Below, piece by piece: positions 7,645-15,110 of a stretch of DNA of 20,419 nt (positions are counted from its first letter, which is position 1; every line of letters starts with the position of its first letter). Origin of the DNA: Flavobacteriia bacterium (GTDB lineage Bacteria > Bacteroidota > Bacteroidia > Flavobacteriales > Flavobacteriaceae); assembly GCA_018500075.1 (NCBI GenBank), contig JAHBAN010000013.1:1-20419 (forward strand), written 5' to 3'. Made by a program: the position numbers and the translations under genes. The notes under the pieces are model-generated. The model did not search any database. It saw nothing but the letters and a program-made list of their open reading frames with translations, and was not told where the DNA came from.

Positions 7645-8502
7645 GTGAATCATAAAGAAATCGTTCTGGAGCCGATGCTCTATCTTGTGGCAACGCCGCT
7701 TGGCACGGCGCGCGATATCACGCTGCGCACGCTCGATGTGCTTGCCAGCGCCGATATTCTGGCGGCAGAAGATACGCGGACCCTCAAAAAGCTCATGGAA
7801 ATCCACGGGATAGCTCTGGGTGAGCGGCCCGTCATTGCCTATCATGATCACAATGGCGAGCGGGCACGCCCCCGCATCCTGAAGGCTTTGGCCGCGGGGC
7901 AGTCTGTGGCCTACGCCTCCGAAGCCGGCACGCCGATGATTGCGGATCCGGGGTATCATCTGGTGCGCGAGGTTCAGGGCGCGGGCTTTGGGGTGACGTC
8001 CTTGCCCGGGCCGTCGGCTGTGATTACGGCGCTCACTTTGGGGGGCTTGCCCACCGATGTTTTCACCTTTGCGGGCTTTTTGCCAAGCACGAAGTCGGCG
8101 CGTCGCAAAGTGCTGAAAAGCTTTGAAGCGGCTCAAGGCACATTGGTGTTTTACGAATCTCCCAAGCGGATCGCGGCCATGATCAAGGATGCGGCCGAGG
8201 TTCTGGGGGGGGCGCGCGAGGCGCGGATCTGTCGCGAACTGACAAAGAAATTCGAGGAGGTGATCGGCGGCACATTGGCAAGCCTTTCAGACGGGCTGAC
8301 CGAGCGCAGCCTCAAAGGGGAGATTGTGGTTCTGATCGGCAAGGGCACAGCCCAGCCGCTCAGCCGGGAAACGCTGGTGGCAGAGCTTGAAAGCTTGATG
8401 GAAGACATGAGCCTGCGCGACGCCGCCGACCGGCTGGCCGAAGACACCGGCGTCAAGCGCCGCGAGATTTATCAAATCGGTCTGGAGCTGCAAAAGTCTT
8501 AA
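7645..8502 (+). CDS. rsmI: 16S rRNA (cytidine(1402)-2'-O)-methyltransferase RsmI
   Basis: S-adenosylmethionine-dependent methyltransferase of the tetrapyrrole-methylase fold that 2'-O-methylates C1402 in the 16S rRNA decoding centre. Motifs in order are LVATPLG (14-20), EDTR (42-45), YHDHN (66-70), SEAGTPMIADPG (92-103), LPGPSA (120-125) and GGLP (133-136). I place the start at GTG 7645 (285 residues) because GAGGG at 7633-7637 lies seven bases upstream and the product then begins MNHKEI, as roseobacter homologues do. A TTG at 7624 would add seven residues and also has a purine-rich AAAGGGA upstream, so it cannot be excluded. It is followed by yraN after 33 bp on the same strand, the arrangement seen around E. 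coli yraL-lpoA-yraN. Confidence 0.94.
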   Translation: MNHKEIVLEPMLYLVATPLGTARDITLRTLDVLASADILAAEDTRTLKKLMEIHGIALGERPVIAYHDHNGERARPRILKALAAGQSVAYASEAGTPMIADPGYHLVREVQGAGFGVTSLPGPSAVITALTLGGLPTDVFTFAGFLPSTKSARRKVLKSFEAAQGTLVFYESPKRIAAMIKDAAEVLGGAREARICRELTKKFEEVIGGTLASLSDGLTERSLKGEIVVLIGKGTAQPLSRETLVAELESLMEDMSLRDAADRLAEDTGVKRREIYQIGLELQKS

Positions 8503-8535
8503 CCGGTTGTTAGGGAGACTGTGGTTGTCTGAGGT

Positions 8536-8931
8536 ATGGCCACAAAGCTTCTCTCCAAAGCGTCGCAAGGCGCACACCATCGCGGATCCACCGCGTATCA
8601 TGCGGGCCTTGCCGCCGAGGCGATTGCCCGGCGCCACTATGCGCAGGCCGGATATCGCCTTCTGGAAGAGCGCTGGCGCGGCGCTGCCGGCGAGATTGAT
8701 CTGATTTTTTCCAAAAACGGCGAAACCGTCTTTGTCGAGGTCAAGCGGGCGCGTGATTTTGCGCAGGCTGTGGAGCGGCTCGGCCCGGCTCAGATGGAGC
8801 GGATCACTGTTGCCGCCGAAGAATACGCCGCCCGGCTGGCCGAGGGCCGGCTCAGCCCGATGCGCATTGATGTCGCCCTCGTAAACGGCACGGGCGCGTG
8901 CCATGTGATCAAAAACGCTTTTGGCGCGTGA
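8536..8931 (+). CDS. yraN: YraN/UPF0102 family endonuclease-like protein
   Basis: A 131-residue soluble protein of the UPF0102 family, which has a restriction-endonuclase-like (PD-(D/E)xK) fold and no settled function. The signature is present: GEIDLIF at 52-58, then FVEVK at 66-70, supplying the acidic-acidic-ExK arrangement (E53, D55, E68, K70) of that nuclease core. The ATG at 8536 has GAGG only one base upstream, too close for a standard ribosome-binding site; AGGGA at 8512-8516 is 19 bases away. An in-frame GTG at 8521 is cut off by a TGA, so 8536 remains the only reasonable start. Initiation may depend on ribosomes finishing rsmI 33 bp upstream. It is probably co-transcribed with rsmI. 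Confidence 0.9.
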   Translation: MATKLLSKASQGAHHRGSTAYHAGLAAEAIARRHYAQAGYRLLEERWRGAAGEIDLIFSKNGETVFVEVKRARDFAQAVERLGPAQMERITVAAEEYAARLAEGRLSPMRIDVALVNGTGACHVIKNAFGA

Positions 8932-8935
8932 GCCA

Positions 8936-8966
8936 TTGAACACCGCCGCGATCTCGGCCATTTATA
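8936..8966 (+). promoter_or_regulatory. possible sigma70-type promoter for gshB
   Basis: TTGAAC (8936-8941) could be a -35 element and TTTATA (8961-8966) a -10, with a long 19-bp gap. They begin five bases after the yraN stop and end 28 bases before the gshB ATG. The gap of 62 bp also holds the gshB Shine-Dalgarno GAGG at 8983-8986. Spacing is not ideal, so gshB may instead be read through from rsmI-yraN. Confidence 0.3.
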
Positions 8967-8993
8967 GCGCAACCCATACAACGAGGCTGCGCT

Positions 8994-9941
8994 ATGAAAA
9001 TTGCTTTCCAGATGGACCCGATCGGGCCGATCAATATCAACGCGGATAGCACCTTCCGTATCGCCGAAGAGGCGCAGGCGCGCGGTCATGAGTTGTTTTA
9101 TTACACGCCCGAGCGGCTGAGCTATCGGGAAGGGCGCGTTCTCGCGCGCGGCTGGCCTCTGACGGTCCAGCGCGTCCAAGGCGATCACTTCGCCCTCGGC
9201 GCAGAAACCGAGGTTGACCTCTCTACATTTGATGTCGTTTGGCTGCGCCAGGACCCGCCGTTTGATATGTTTTACATCACAACAACCCATCTCTTGGACC
9301 GGATTCATCCGGACACCCTCGTGGTCAATGATCCGTTCTGGGTCCGCAACTATCCCGAAAAGCTCCTCGTGCTGGATTTCCCCGATCTGACGCCTCCCAC
9401 CATGATCGCGCGGGATCTGGACGATCTGAAAGCCTTCAAAGCCGCGCATAAAGACGTGATCCTCAAGCCGCTTTACGGCAATGGCGGCGCCGGGGTTTTC
9501 CGCCTCACGCCCGAGGACAGAAACCTCGCCTCCCTGCATGAGCTTTTTGCAGCCAATAGCCGTGAGCCTCTGATTATGCAGAAGTTTTTGCCGGATGTCT
9601 CCAATGGGGACAAGCGGGTTATTCTGGTTGATGGCCTGCCTGTCGGCGCGATCAACCGCGTTCCCGCCGCGGGCGAAACCCGGTCCAATATGCACGTCGG
9701 GGGGCGGCCTGAGAAAGTCGGGCTGACAGAGCGTGATCTTGAGATTTGCGCCCGCATCGGCCCGCTTTTGAAAGAGAAAGGCCAGATTTTTGTGGGCATT
9801 GATGTGATCGGCGATTATCTCACCGAAATCAATGTGACCTCGCCCACCGGAATTCAGGAGCTTGAGCGATTTGACGGGGTGAATATTGCTGAAAAGATAT
9901 GGTGCGCCATAGAAGAGCGGCGCACCGGCTCAGCCGCCTGA
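8994..9941 (+). CDS. gshB: glutathione synthetase
   Basis: Cytoplasmic ATP-grasp ligase that joins gamma-glutamylcysteine and glycine to form glutathione. The 315-residue length matches prokaryotic GshB. The N-terminus MKIAFQMDPI is typical. K158 and the glycine-rich loop YGNGGAGVF (161-169) bind ATP. RSNMHVGG (230-237), D270 and the TEIN segment (277-280, with E278 and N280) form the metal and substrate site, followed by NVTSPTGIQEL. GAGG at 8983-8986 lies seven bases before ATG, a good ribosome-binding site. The gene sits behind rsmI-yraN. Its last 12 bp overlap the end of convergent comM. No truncation or missing catalytic residue is seen. Confidence 0.97.
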   Translation: MKIAFQMDPIGPININADSTFRIAEEAQARGHELFYYTPERLSYREGRVLARGWPLTVQRVQGDHFALGAETEVDLSTFDVVWLRQDPPFDMFYITTTHLLDRIHPDTLVVNDPFWVRNYPEKLLVLDFPDLTPPTMIARDLDDLKAFKAAHKDVILKPLYGNGGAGVFRLTPEDRNLASLHELFAANSREPLIMQKFLPDVSNGDKRVILVDGLPVGAINRVPAAGETRSNMHVGGRPEKVGLTERDLEICARIGPLLKEKGQIFVGIDVIGDYLTEINVTSPTGIQELERFDGVNIAEKIWCAIEERRTGSAA

Positions 9942-11441
9942 GGCCCCCACGCGAAAGCTCACCGCTTCGGCAATATGAGGCTTTCTCACGTCAAGGCTTT
10001 CGTCAAGATCGGCAATCGTGCGCGCGACCCGTAAAATACGGTGATAGCCGCGCGCCGTCAGGCCAAACCGTTCGGCTGCCTTAAGCAAAAAGTCGCGCCC
10101 CTCCGCATCGGGCGCGGCGATGGCCTCCAACATCTCGCCCTCCGCATCCGCATTCAGAGAGAGGCTGTCTTGATCGCGAAACCGTGCGCTCTGCACGGCA
10201 CGCGCGCGCGCCACATTGCGCGCCACATCCGCCGAGCTTGCGCCGCTTGCAGGCAAATCCAGGTCGCCCAGCGAGACCGGCGGCACGTCAAGGCGGATGT
10301 CAAAGCGGTCCATCAGCGGGCCGGAGATGCGGCCCAGATAGTCCTCACCACAGATCGGCACACGCGCACAGGCGCGGGCCGGATCAAAGAGATATCCGCA
10401 TTTGCAAGGGTTTGCCGCCGCAATCAGCAAGAAGCGGCAGGGATAGCGAACATGGGCATTGGCGCGGCTCACCACGACCTCGCCGGTCTCGATCGGCTGG
10501 CGCAGGGTCTCAAGAACGGCGCGCGGAAACTCCGGAAACTCGTCCATGAACAAAACGCCGTTGTGCGCGAGGCTGATCTCCCCCGGCTTGGCGCTGCGCC
10601 CGCCTCCGACGATCGCGGCCATAGAGGCTGTGTGATGGGGTTCGCGAAAGGGGCGACGCCGCGAAATGCCGCCTTCTTCAATCAGCCCGGACAGAGAGTG
10701 AATCATCGAGGTTTCGAGGGCTTCTGCGGCGCTGAGCGGGGGCAAGATCGAGGGCATTCGCGCCGCGAGCATCGATTTGCCCGACCCCGGCGTGCCGATC
10801 ATGATCATATGGTGACGCCCAGCCGCGGCGATTTCGAGCGCGCGTTTGGCCCGTTCCTGCCCTTTGACATCGCGCAGATCCCGCCCGCCCGTTTCCGCGC
10901 GCACCTCGCCGGCCTGCGCGGGCGGCAATGGCATCTGGCCGGTCAAATGCTGGATCGTATGCAACAGCGAGGCCGGAGCAATCACCTGCGCTGCATCGAC
11001 CCATGCCGCCTCGGCGCCCGAAGCTTGCGGGCAGATCAGGCTGCGGCCGTGCTCGGCGGCGGCAAGGGCCGCAGGCAATGCCCCGATCACAGGCACAAGC
11101 GCGCCATCAAGCGAAAGCTCCCCCAGTGAGGTGATGCCTTCAACCGCATCATTGGCCAGTATCCCGAGAGCGGCAAGAAGCGCCAGAGCAATCGGAAGAT
11201 CAAAATGGCTGCCCTCTTTGGGCAAATCCGCAGGAGAGAGATTGATGGTCAGGCGTTTTGAGGGCAAGGCAATCGAAAGCGCACTGAGCGCCGCGCGCAC
11301 CCGGTCGCGGGCTTCGGAGACGGCTTTGTCGGGCAAGCCAACGATCGAAAAAGCAGGCAAACCGGGCGTCACCGCGCATTGCACTTCGACAGTGCGCGCC
11401 TCCACCCCCTCAAATGCAACAGTATATGTGCGCGAAACCAT
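9930..11441 (-). CDS. comM: YifB/ComM family Mg-chelatase-like AAA+ ATPase
   Basis: A 503-residue AAA+ protein. It has an N-terminal Lon-protease-like domain (GLPAFSIVGLPDKAV at 27-41, then NLSPADLPKEGSHFDLPIAL at 67-86), Walker A GTPGSGKS at 216-223, Walker B GVLFMDEF at 295-302, and a cysteine cluster (C346, C348, C358, C364) after NPCKCGY. In naturally competent bacteria ComM is a hexameric helicase that extends heteroduplexes by branch migration during integration of incoming single-stranded DNA. In Rhodobacter capsulatus, comM is among the recipient genes needed for gene transfer agent DNA uptake and depends on CtrA. GGAAG lies just upstream of the ATG. It follows the GST gene on the same strand after 75 bp; that gap contains TTAA boxes. 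Its stop overlaps the end of gshB. Confidence 0.95.
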   Translation of the reverse strand: MVSRTYTVAFEGVEARTVEVQCAVTPGLPAFSIVGLPDKAVSEARDRVRAALSALSIALPSKRLTINLSPADLPKEGSHFDLPIALALLAALGILANDAVEGITSLGELSLDGALVPVIGALPAALAAAEHGRSLICPQASGAEAAWVDAAQVIAPASLLHTIQHLTGQMPLPPAQAGEVRAETGGRDLRDVKGQERAKRALEIAAAGRHHMIMIGTPGSGKSMLAARMPSILPPLSAAEALETSMIHSLSGLIEEGGISRRRPFREPHHTASMAAIVGGGRSAKPGEISLAHNGVLFMDEFPEFPRAVLETLRQPIETGEVVVSRANAHVRYPCRFLLIAAANPCKCGYLFDPARACARVPICGEDYLGRISGPLMDRFDIRLDVPPVSLGDLDLPASGASSADVARNVARARAVQSARFRDQDSLSLNADAEGEMLEAIAAPDAEGRDFLLKAAERFGLTARGYHRILRVARTIADLDESLDVRKPHIAEAVSFRVGASGG

Positions 11442-11458
11442 TTTACTCTTCCCAGCTT

Positions 11459-11499
11459 GGTTAACGCATAGGCAGGGGACATTTAAAAAGGGTTAACGC
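11459..11499 (-). promoter_or_regulatory. TTAA-box cluster before comM, candidate CtrA-type binding region
   Basis: In the 75-bp GST-comM gap, GGTTAACGC occurs twice, at 11459-11467 and 11491-11499, 32 bp apart. A third TTAA lies at 11483-11486. The last two TTAA boxes are six bases apart, one short of the Caulobacter CtrA consensus TTAA-N7-TTAA. On the minus strand the comM-proximal copy reads GTTAACCAA, one base away from the half-site TTAACCAT. Binding by CtrA is inference, supported by the known CtrA control of comM in Rhodobacter capsulatus. Confidence 0.45.
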
Positions 11500-11516
11500 C
11501 TGCGCCAAATCCGGCA

Positions 11517-12203
11517 TCACGGCGCAGATATGGGCCAATCGCGCTTTTCAAGCGGCTGCGGGTAGGGAAAGGGCTGATAAGTGACAAGAATGCCCTCGGC
11601 GCGCCAGAGCCGAAAGGCGGGGTCTGTGAGAGTTGTGTGCATATAGGCGGCCACATCGCTGTTCACAGGCAGCCCAAACCCCGCAATCCGCGCCATAAGC
11701 GGCGCGAAAAAAGCATCAGCAATCGAATAATCCCCGAAAAGCCAGGGGCCGTCTGTCGCCATAGTCTTGGCATGAGAAACCAATAGCTCCAGCCGCGCGA
11801 GGTCTTTCAAGACCGCCTCGGAGGGCTGGAAGCCAACCCATTGGTGATACAGCTGCATCGGGCATTCGCCGCGCATGGCCTGAAAACCGGCGTGCATTTC
11901 GGCCACCATCGACCTTGCCAGCGCGCGGGCCTTGGGCGCCTCTGGCCACAGCCCGGCGTCGGGGTGGCGCGTGGCAAGCTCTTCGGCGATTGCCATGCTG
12001 TCAAAGAGCACCGCCCCGTCTTCACAGACCAGCACAGGAACAGTCCGCGCGGGGGCGAGGGGCGCAAGATCGGCCGCCAGCGTGCCCGCATAAAGCCCGA
12101 CAAGATGGGCGCGGTATGGCAGCCCGAAATGCTCAAGCAGGAGCCAGCCCCGCAAGGACCAGCTCGAAAAGGCTTTGTCACCGATATATAAATCATAGCT
12201 CAT
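11517..12203 (-). CDS. glutathione S-transferase family protein
   Basis: A 228-residue cytosolic GST-fold protein. The N-terminal thioredoxin-like domain contains SSWSLR (13-18), where the catalytic or glutathione-contacting serine is expected. It also has TVPVL (54-58) with the cis-proline P56, and DSMAI (68-72), the glutathione gamma-glutamyl-binding position. The helical C-terminal domain includes DYSIADAFFAPL, the usual GST motif II-like region with its conserved aspartate. GAGAGG lies just before the ATG. The substrate cannot be read from sequence; detoxification or dehalogenation-type chemistry is possible. It is upstream of comM on the same strand, and gshB is close by, but I see no evidence of a dedicated shared pathway. 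Confidence 0.9.
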   Translation of the reverse strand: MSYDLYIGDKAFSSWSLRGWLLLEHFGLPYRAHLVGLYAGTLAADLAPLAPARTVPVLVCEDGAVLFDSMAIAEELATRHPDAGLWPEAPKARALARSMVAEMHAGFQAMRGECPMQLYHQWVGFQPSEAVLKDLARLELLVSHAKTMATDGPWLFGDYSIADAFFAPLMARIAGFGLPVNSDVAAYMHTTLTDPAFRLWRAEGILVTYQPFPYPQPLEKRDWPISAP

Positions 12204-12283
12204 CGCCTCTCTTTAGGGCCTGTGTCGGGCGCAAAACAAGAGGCAGATTGCAAAGAGCACTGTTGCGTCGCTTGAAAGCGCCA

Positions 12284-12319
12284 GACCACAACCCTGACCA
12301 CAGCCCTGACCACAGTGAG
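12284..12319. repeat. 12-bp tandem repeat, about three copies
   Basis: The unit GACCACA(A/G)CCCT begins at 12284, 12296 and 12308. The first two units differ at one base and the third keeps only its first eight bases. It lies in the 179-bp non-coding gap between the divergent GST and coaBC starts. It is too short and too few in copies for a CRISPR array and looks like a slippage duplication. Confidence 0.75.
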
Positions 12320-12322
12320 CCA

Positions 12323-12358
12323 TTGAGTTTGCCCGCCGCTCGGCTTAACTCTGTTAAG
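12323..12358 (+). promoter_or_regulatory. possible coaBC promoter overlapped by a palindrome
   Basis: TTGAGT (12323-12328) and TTAACT (12345-12350), 16 bp apart, could be -35 and -10 boxes. The perfect inverted repeat CTTAAC-TCT-GTTAAG (12344-12358) covers the -10, a layout usual for an operator. It is about 25 bp from the coaBC ATG and has no T-run, so it is not a terminator. The binding protein is unknown. Confidence 0.4.
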
Positions 12359-12382
12359 ACCGAATAAACTGCGGAGGCCGCT

Positions 12383-13576
12383 ATGCTGGCTGGCAAAAAA
12401 CTATTGCTCATCATCGGCGGCGGCATCGCGGCGTATAAATGTCTCGATCTGATCCGCCGTCTGAAAGAGCGTGGCGCAAGCGTGACCCCTGTTCTGACGC
12501 CGGCGGCAAAAGAATTTGTCACGCCCCTGTCGGTTGCGGCTCTGGCCGGAGAGAAAGTATACACCGATCTCTTTGATCTGACCGATGAGGCCGAAATGGG
12601 CCATATCCAGTTGAGCCGTGTCGCCGATCTGGTGCTTGTTGCGCCCGCCACGGCAAATCTGATGGCAAAAATGGCCGGGGGTCATGCCAATGATCTGGCA
12701 ACAACGCTGCTTATGGCGACAGACACGCCTGTGATGATCGCCCCGGCGATGAATCTGCGGATGTGGGAGCATCCCGCCACACAACGCAATCTCGCCACGC
12801 TGCAAGGCGATGGTATCAAAGTGGTTGGGCCGAATGCGGGCGATATGGCCTGCGGCGAATACGGCGACGGGCGTATGTCAGAGCCGCTCGAAATTGTCGC
12901 GGCGCTCGAGGCCGCGCTCGCCGACGGGCCGCTCAAGGGCAGGCGTGTGCTTGTCACATCCGGGCCAACGCACGAGCCGATTGATCCTGTGCGCTATATT
13001 GCCAACCGCTCCTCGGGGGCGCAGGGCACAGCCATTGCCGCGGCGCTGGCGCGGCTCGGGGCCGAGGTTGTCTTTGTGACAGGGCCGGCGGATGTGCCAC
13101 CGCCTGAAGGGGTGAAGGTGATCAAGGTGCAAAGCGCCGAGGACATGAGAGCCGCCGTGCTTGATGCGCTTCCGGTTGATGCGGGTGTTTTTGCCGCTGC
13201 GGTCGCTGACTGGCGTGTGAAACGTGAAAGCCACTCCAAGATCAAGAAACAGGCAGGGGAGCTGCCTGTGCTCGAATTCGCCGAAAACCCCGATATTCTG
13301 GCCGAAGTCAGCCGGATGACGACAGGCAGACCCAAGCTGGTTATCGGATTTGCCGCCGAGACAGATGATGTGGTCGCCAATGCCACGGCCAAACGCAAAC
13401 GCAAGGGCTGTGACTGGATCGTCGCCAATGATGTCAGCCCTTCAACAGGGATTATGGGCGGCACGGAAAATGCCGTTCATCTGATCACCGAGACAAGCGC
13501 GCAAGACTGGCCGAGGATGAGCAAACGCGAGGTCGGCCACAAGCTCGCCGAGCAGATCGCGGCAGCGCTGGCCTGA
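12383..13576 (+). CDS. coaBC: bifunctional phosphopantothenoylcysteine decarboxylase / phosphopantothenate-cysteine ligase
   Basis: Cytoplasmic fusion enzyme for two successive coenzyme A steps: ligation of cysteine to 4'-phosphopantothenate, then FMN-dependent decarboxylation. The N-terminal CoaC half has GGGIAAYK (12-19), the catalytic H74 in MGHIQLSR, PATAN (88-92) for FMN, MNLRMW (123-128), and active-site C157 in GDMACGEYGDG. The CoaB half starts near 186 with VLVTSGPTHEPIDPVRY, ANRSSGAQG (207-215, N208) and the lysine-rich SKIKKQ loop. The 397-residue length is normal. GGAGG (12373-12377) lies five bases before ATG. It heads a + strand operon with dut, the MoeB-like gene and the M3 peptidase; coaBC-dut adjacency is common in bacteria. 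Confidence 0.97.
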   Translation: MLAGKKLLLIIGGGIAAYKCLDLIRRLKERGASVTPVLTPAAKEFVTPLSVAALAGEKVYTDLFDLTDEAEMGHIQLSRVADLVLVAPATANLMAKMAGGHANDLATTLLMATDTPVMIAPAMNLRMWEHPATQRNLATLQGDGIKVVGPNAGDMACGEYGDGRMSEPLEIVAALEAALADGPLKGRRVLVTSGPTHEPIDPVRYIANRSSGAQGTAIAAALARLGAEVVFVTGPADVPPPEGVKVIKVQSAEDMRAAVLDALPVDAGVFAAAVADWRVKRESHSKIKKQAGELPVLEFAENPDILAEVSRMTTGRPKLVIGFAAETDDVVANATAKRKRKGCDWIVANDVSPSTGIMGGTENAVHLITETSAQDWPRMSKREVGHKLAEQIAAALA

Positions 13577-13620
13577 GGGGCCTAAGGCAGAGAGATGTCA
13601 AGCAATACAAAGGGGGCGTT

Positions 13621-14076
13621 GTGGTCACTGTAAAATTCACATGGGATGAGGCCGCCGACCGCGCCTTGGGCCTGCCTGCTTACGAAAGCGCAGGTGCGGC
13701 AGGGGCCGATCTGCGCGCCAATTTTGCCGACCGTGGCGCGCTTCTGCTCAAGCCGGGCGCTTGGGCGCTGGTGCCCACAGGGCTGAGGCTTGAGATTCCG
13801 CATGGCTATGAGGTGCAGCTTCGGCCACGCTCCGGGCTGGCGTTGAAACATGGTGTCACCCTGCCCAACAGCCCCGGCACAATAGATGCCGACTATCGCG
13901 GGCCGCTCGGCGTGATTGTGATGAACGCGGGCAAGGCGCCATTCACCGTCCATCACGGGGAGCGCATTGCGCAGATGGTCGTTGCGCCTGTCGTTCAGGC
14001 AGAATTTGAGCTGGTGGAGGCGCTGTCAGAGACCGCGCGCGGCACCGGTGGCTTTGGCTCAACGGGGCAAAGCTGA
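13621..14076 (+). CDS. dut: deoxyuridine 5'-triphosphate nucleotidohydrolase (dUTPase)
   Basis: Homotrimeric enzyme that hydrolyses dUTP to dUMP and pyrophosphate, keeping uracil out of DNA and supplying the thymidylate precursor. All five dUTPase motifs are present in its 151 residues: AGAAGADLRA (24-33), RPRSGLA (68-74), GTIDADYRGPLGV (86-98, with D89 and Y92), GERIAQMVV (113-121), and the C-terminal RGTGGFGSTG (140-149) that closes over the active site. The start is GTG at 13621, backed by AGGGGG at 13611-13616 with a four-base gap. The gene follows coaBC after 44 bp and shares one base with the next start (TGATG), implying translational coupling. Confidence 0.96.
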   Translation: MVTVKFTWDEAADRALGLPAYESAGAAGADLRANFADRGALLLKPGAWALVPTGLRLEIPHGYEVQLRPRSGLALKHGVTLPNSPGTIDADYRGPLGVIVMNAGKAPFTVHHGERIAQMVVAPVVQAEFELVEALSETARGTGGFGSTGQS

Positions 14077-15110
14077 TGGCCTTGGCAGTCTTTGGGCTTT
14101 GTCTGACGATCTGGGCTTTGGGCCGCAGCTTGCGCTGGTCCAAGGCAAGGGTCTGGGGGCTGATCTCTGTGGTCTATCTCGTCGCATTGGCCGCGCAATT
14201 TGCCCACCCCGAAGGAACTCCGGCCCCCTGGGCCATCCTTGGGGGGCTGGCTGTGATCGTCTGGGGCTACGGGGTCGGGCTGTCGCGTCTGAAAGCGCGG
14301 GCGGCGCCGCAGGCCGCGCCCGCGCCACAAGGCACTTTCGGCGCAACAGAGCTTGAGCGCTATGCCCGCCACATTGTCCTGCGAGAACTGGGCGGGCCGG
14401 GCCAGAAAAAGCTCAAAAATGCGAAAGTTCTGGTGATTGGAGCGGGCGGGCTTGGGTCTCCTGTGTTGATGTATCTTGCGGCGGCCGGGGTTGGCACGAT
14501 CGGGGTGATTGATGACGATCTGGTCGATCACAGCAATCTCCAACGCCAGGTTATTCACCGTGATGATGCGATCGGAACCCCGAAGGTGCACTCCGCAGCC
14601 GAGGCGATGCGGGCGCTCAACCCCTATGTTCATCTGCGCCCTTACCAGCGCCGCCTGACGGGCACACTCGCGGCAGAGCTGTTTGCCGAATATGATGTGA
14701 TCATCGACGGGACCGACAATTTCGCGACCCGCTATCTGAGCAATGCGGCGGCTGTGGCGCTGAAAAAACCGCTCGTCTCGGGCGCTCTGGCGCAATGGGA
14801 GGGGCAGCTTTCGGTGTTTGACCCTGCGCGCGGCGGTCCCTGCTATCAATGTATTTTCCCCCAAGCCCCCGCCGAGGGGCTTGCGCCGTCCTGTTCTGAA
14901 GCGGGGGTCGTTGCGCCCTTGCCGGGGATCATCGGCAGTATGATGGCACTGGAGACTGTGAAGCTGATCACCGGAGCGGGCCATATCTTGCGCGGCGAAA
15001 TGCTGATCTATGACGGGCTTTATGGCGAAAGCCGCAAAATCAAACTCGCCCCGCGCGACGGCTGCCTGCTCTGTCAGCCTCTGAAGGGTCCGACAAAGGA
15101 AACACCATGA
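14076..15110 (+). CDS. membrane-anchored MoeB/ThiF/HesA-type adenylyltransferase
   Basis: A 344-residue protein. About 75 N-terminal residues contain hydrophobic segments (roughly 1-16, 26-42 and 51-69), followed by an E1-like adenylyltransferase domain from about residue 90. The domain has TELERYARHI (91-100), the ATP-binding GAGGLGSP (122-129), NLQRQ (154-158), DGTDN (211-215), two zinc CxxC pairs (C256/C259 and C330/C333), and PSCSEAGVVAPLPG (271-284). MoeB adenylates the C-terminus of MoaD for molybdopterin synthesis and ThiF does the same for ThiS; HesA relatives are similar. No carrier protein or rhodanese domain is nearby, so the true partner is open. The ATG overlaps the dut stop by one base, and the stop overlaps the next start by four. 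Confidence 0.9.
   Translation: MALAVFGLCLTIWALGRSLRWSKARVWGLISVVYLVALAAQFAHPEGTPAPWAILGGLAVIVWGYGVGLSRLKARAAPQAAPAPQGTFGATELERYARHIVLRELGGPGQKKLKNAKVLVIGAGGLGSPVLMYLAAAGVGTIGVIDDDLVDHSNLQRQVIHRDDAIGTPKVHSAAEAMRALNPYVHLRPYQRRLTGTLAAELFAEYDVIIDGTDNFATRYLSNAAAVALKKPLVSGALAQWEGQLSVFDPARGGPCYQCIFPQAPAEGLAPSCSEAGVVAPLPGIIGSMMALETVKLITGAGHILRGEMLIYDGLYGESRKIKLAPRDGCLLCQPLKGPTKETP

Noticed and set aside
8521..8535. earlier GTG start for yraN at 8521
   Set aside because: An in-frame TGA follows three codons later, before the ATG at 8536.
12284..12319. possible CRISPR-like repeats
   Set aside because: Units are 12 bp with no spacers and no cas genes nearby; this is a simple tandem repeat.
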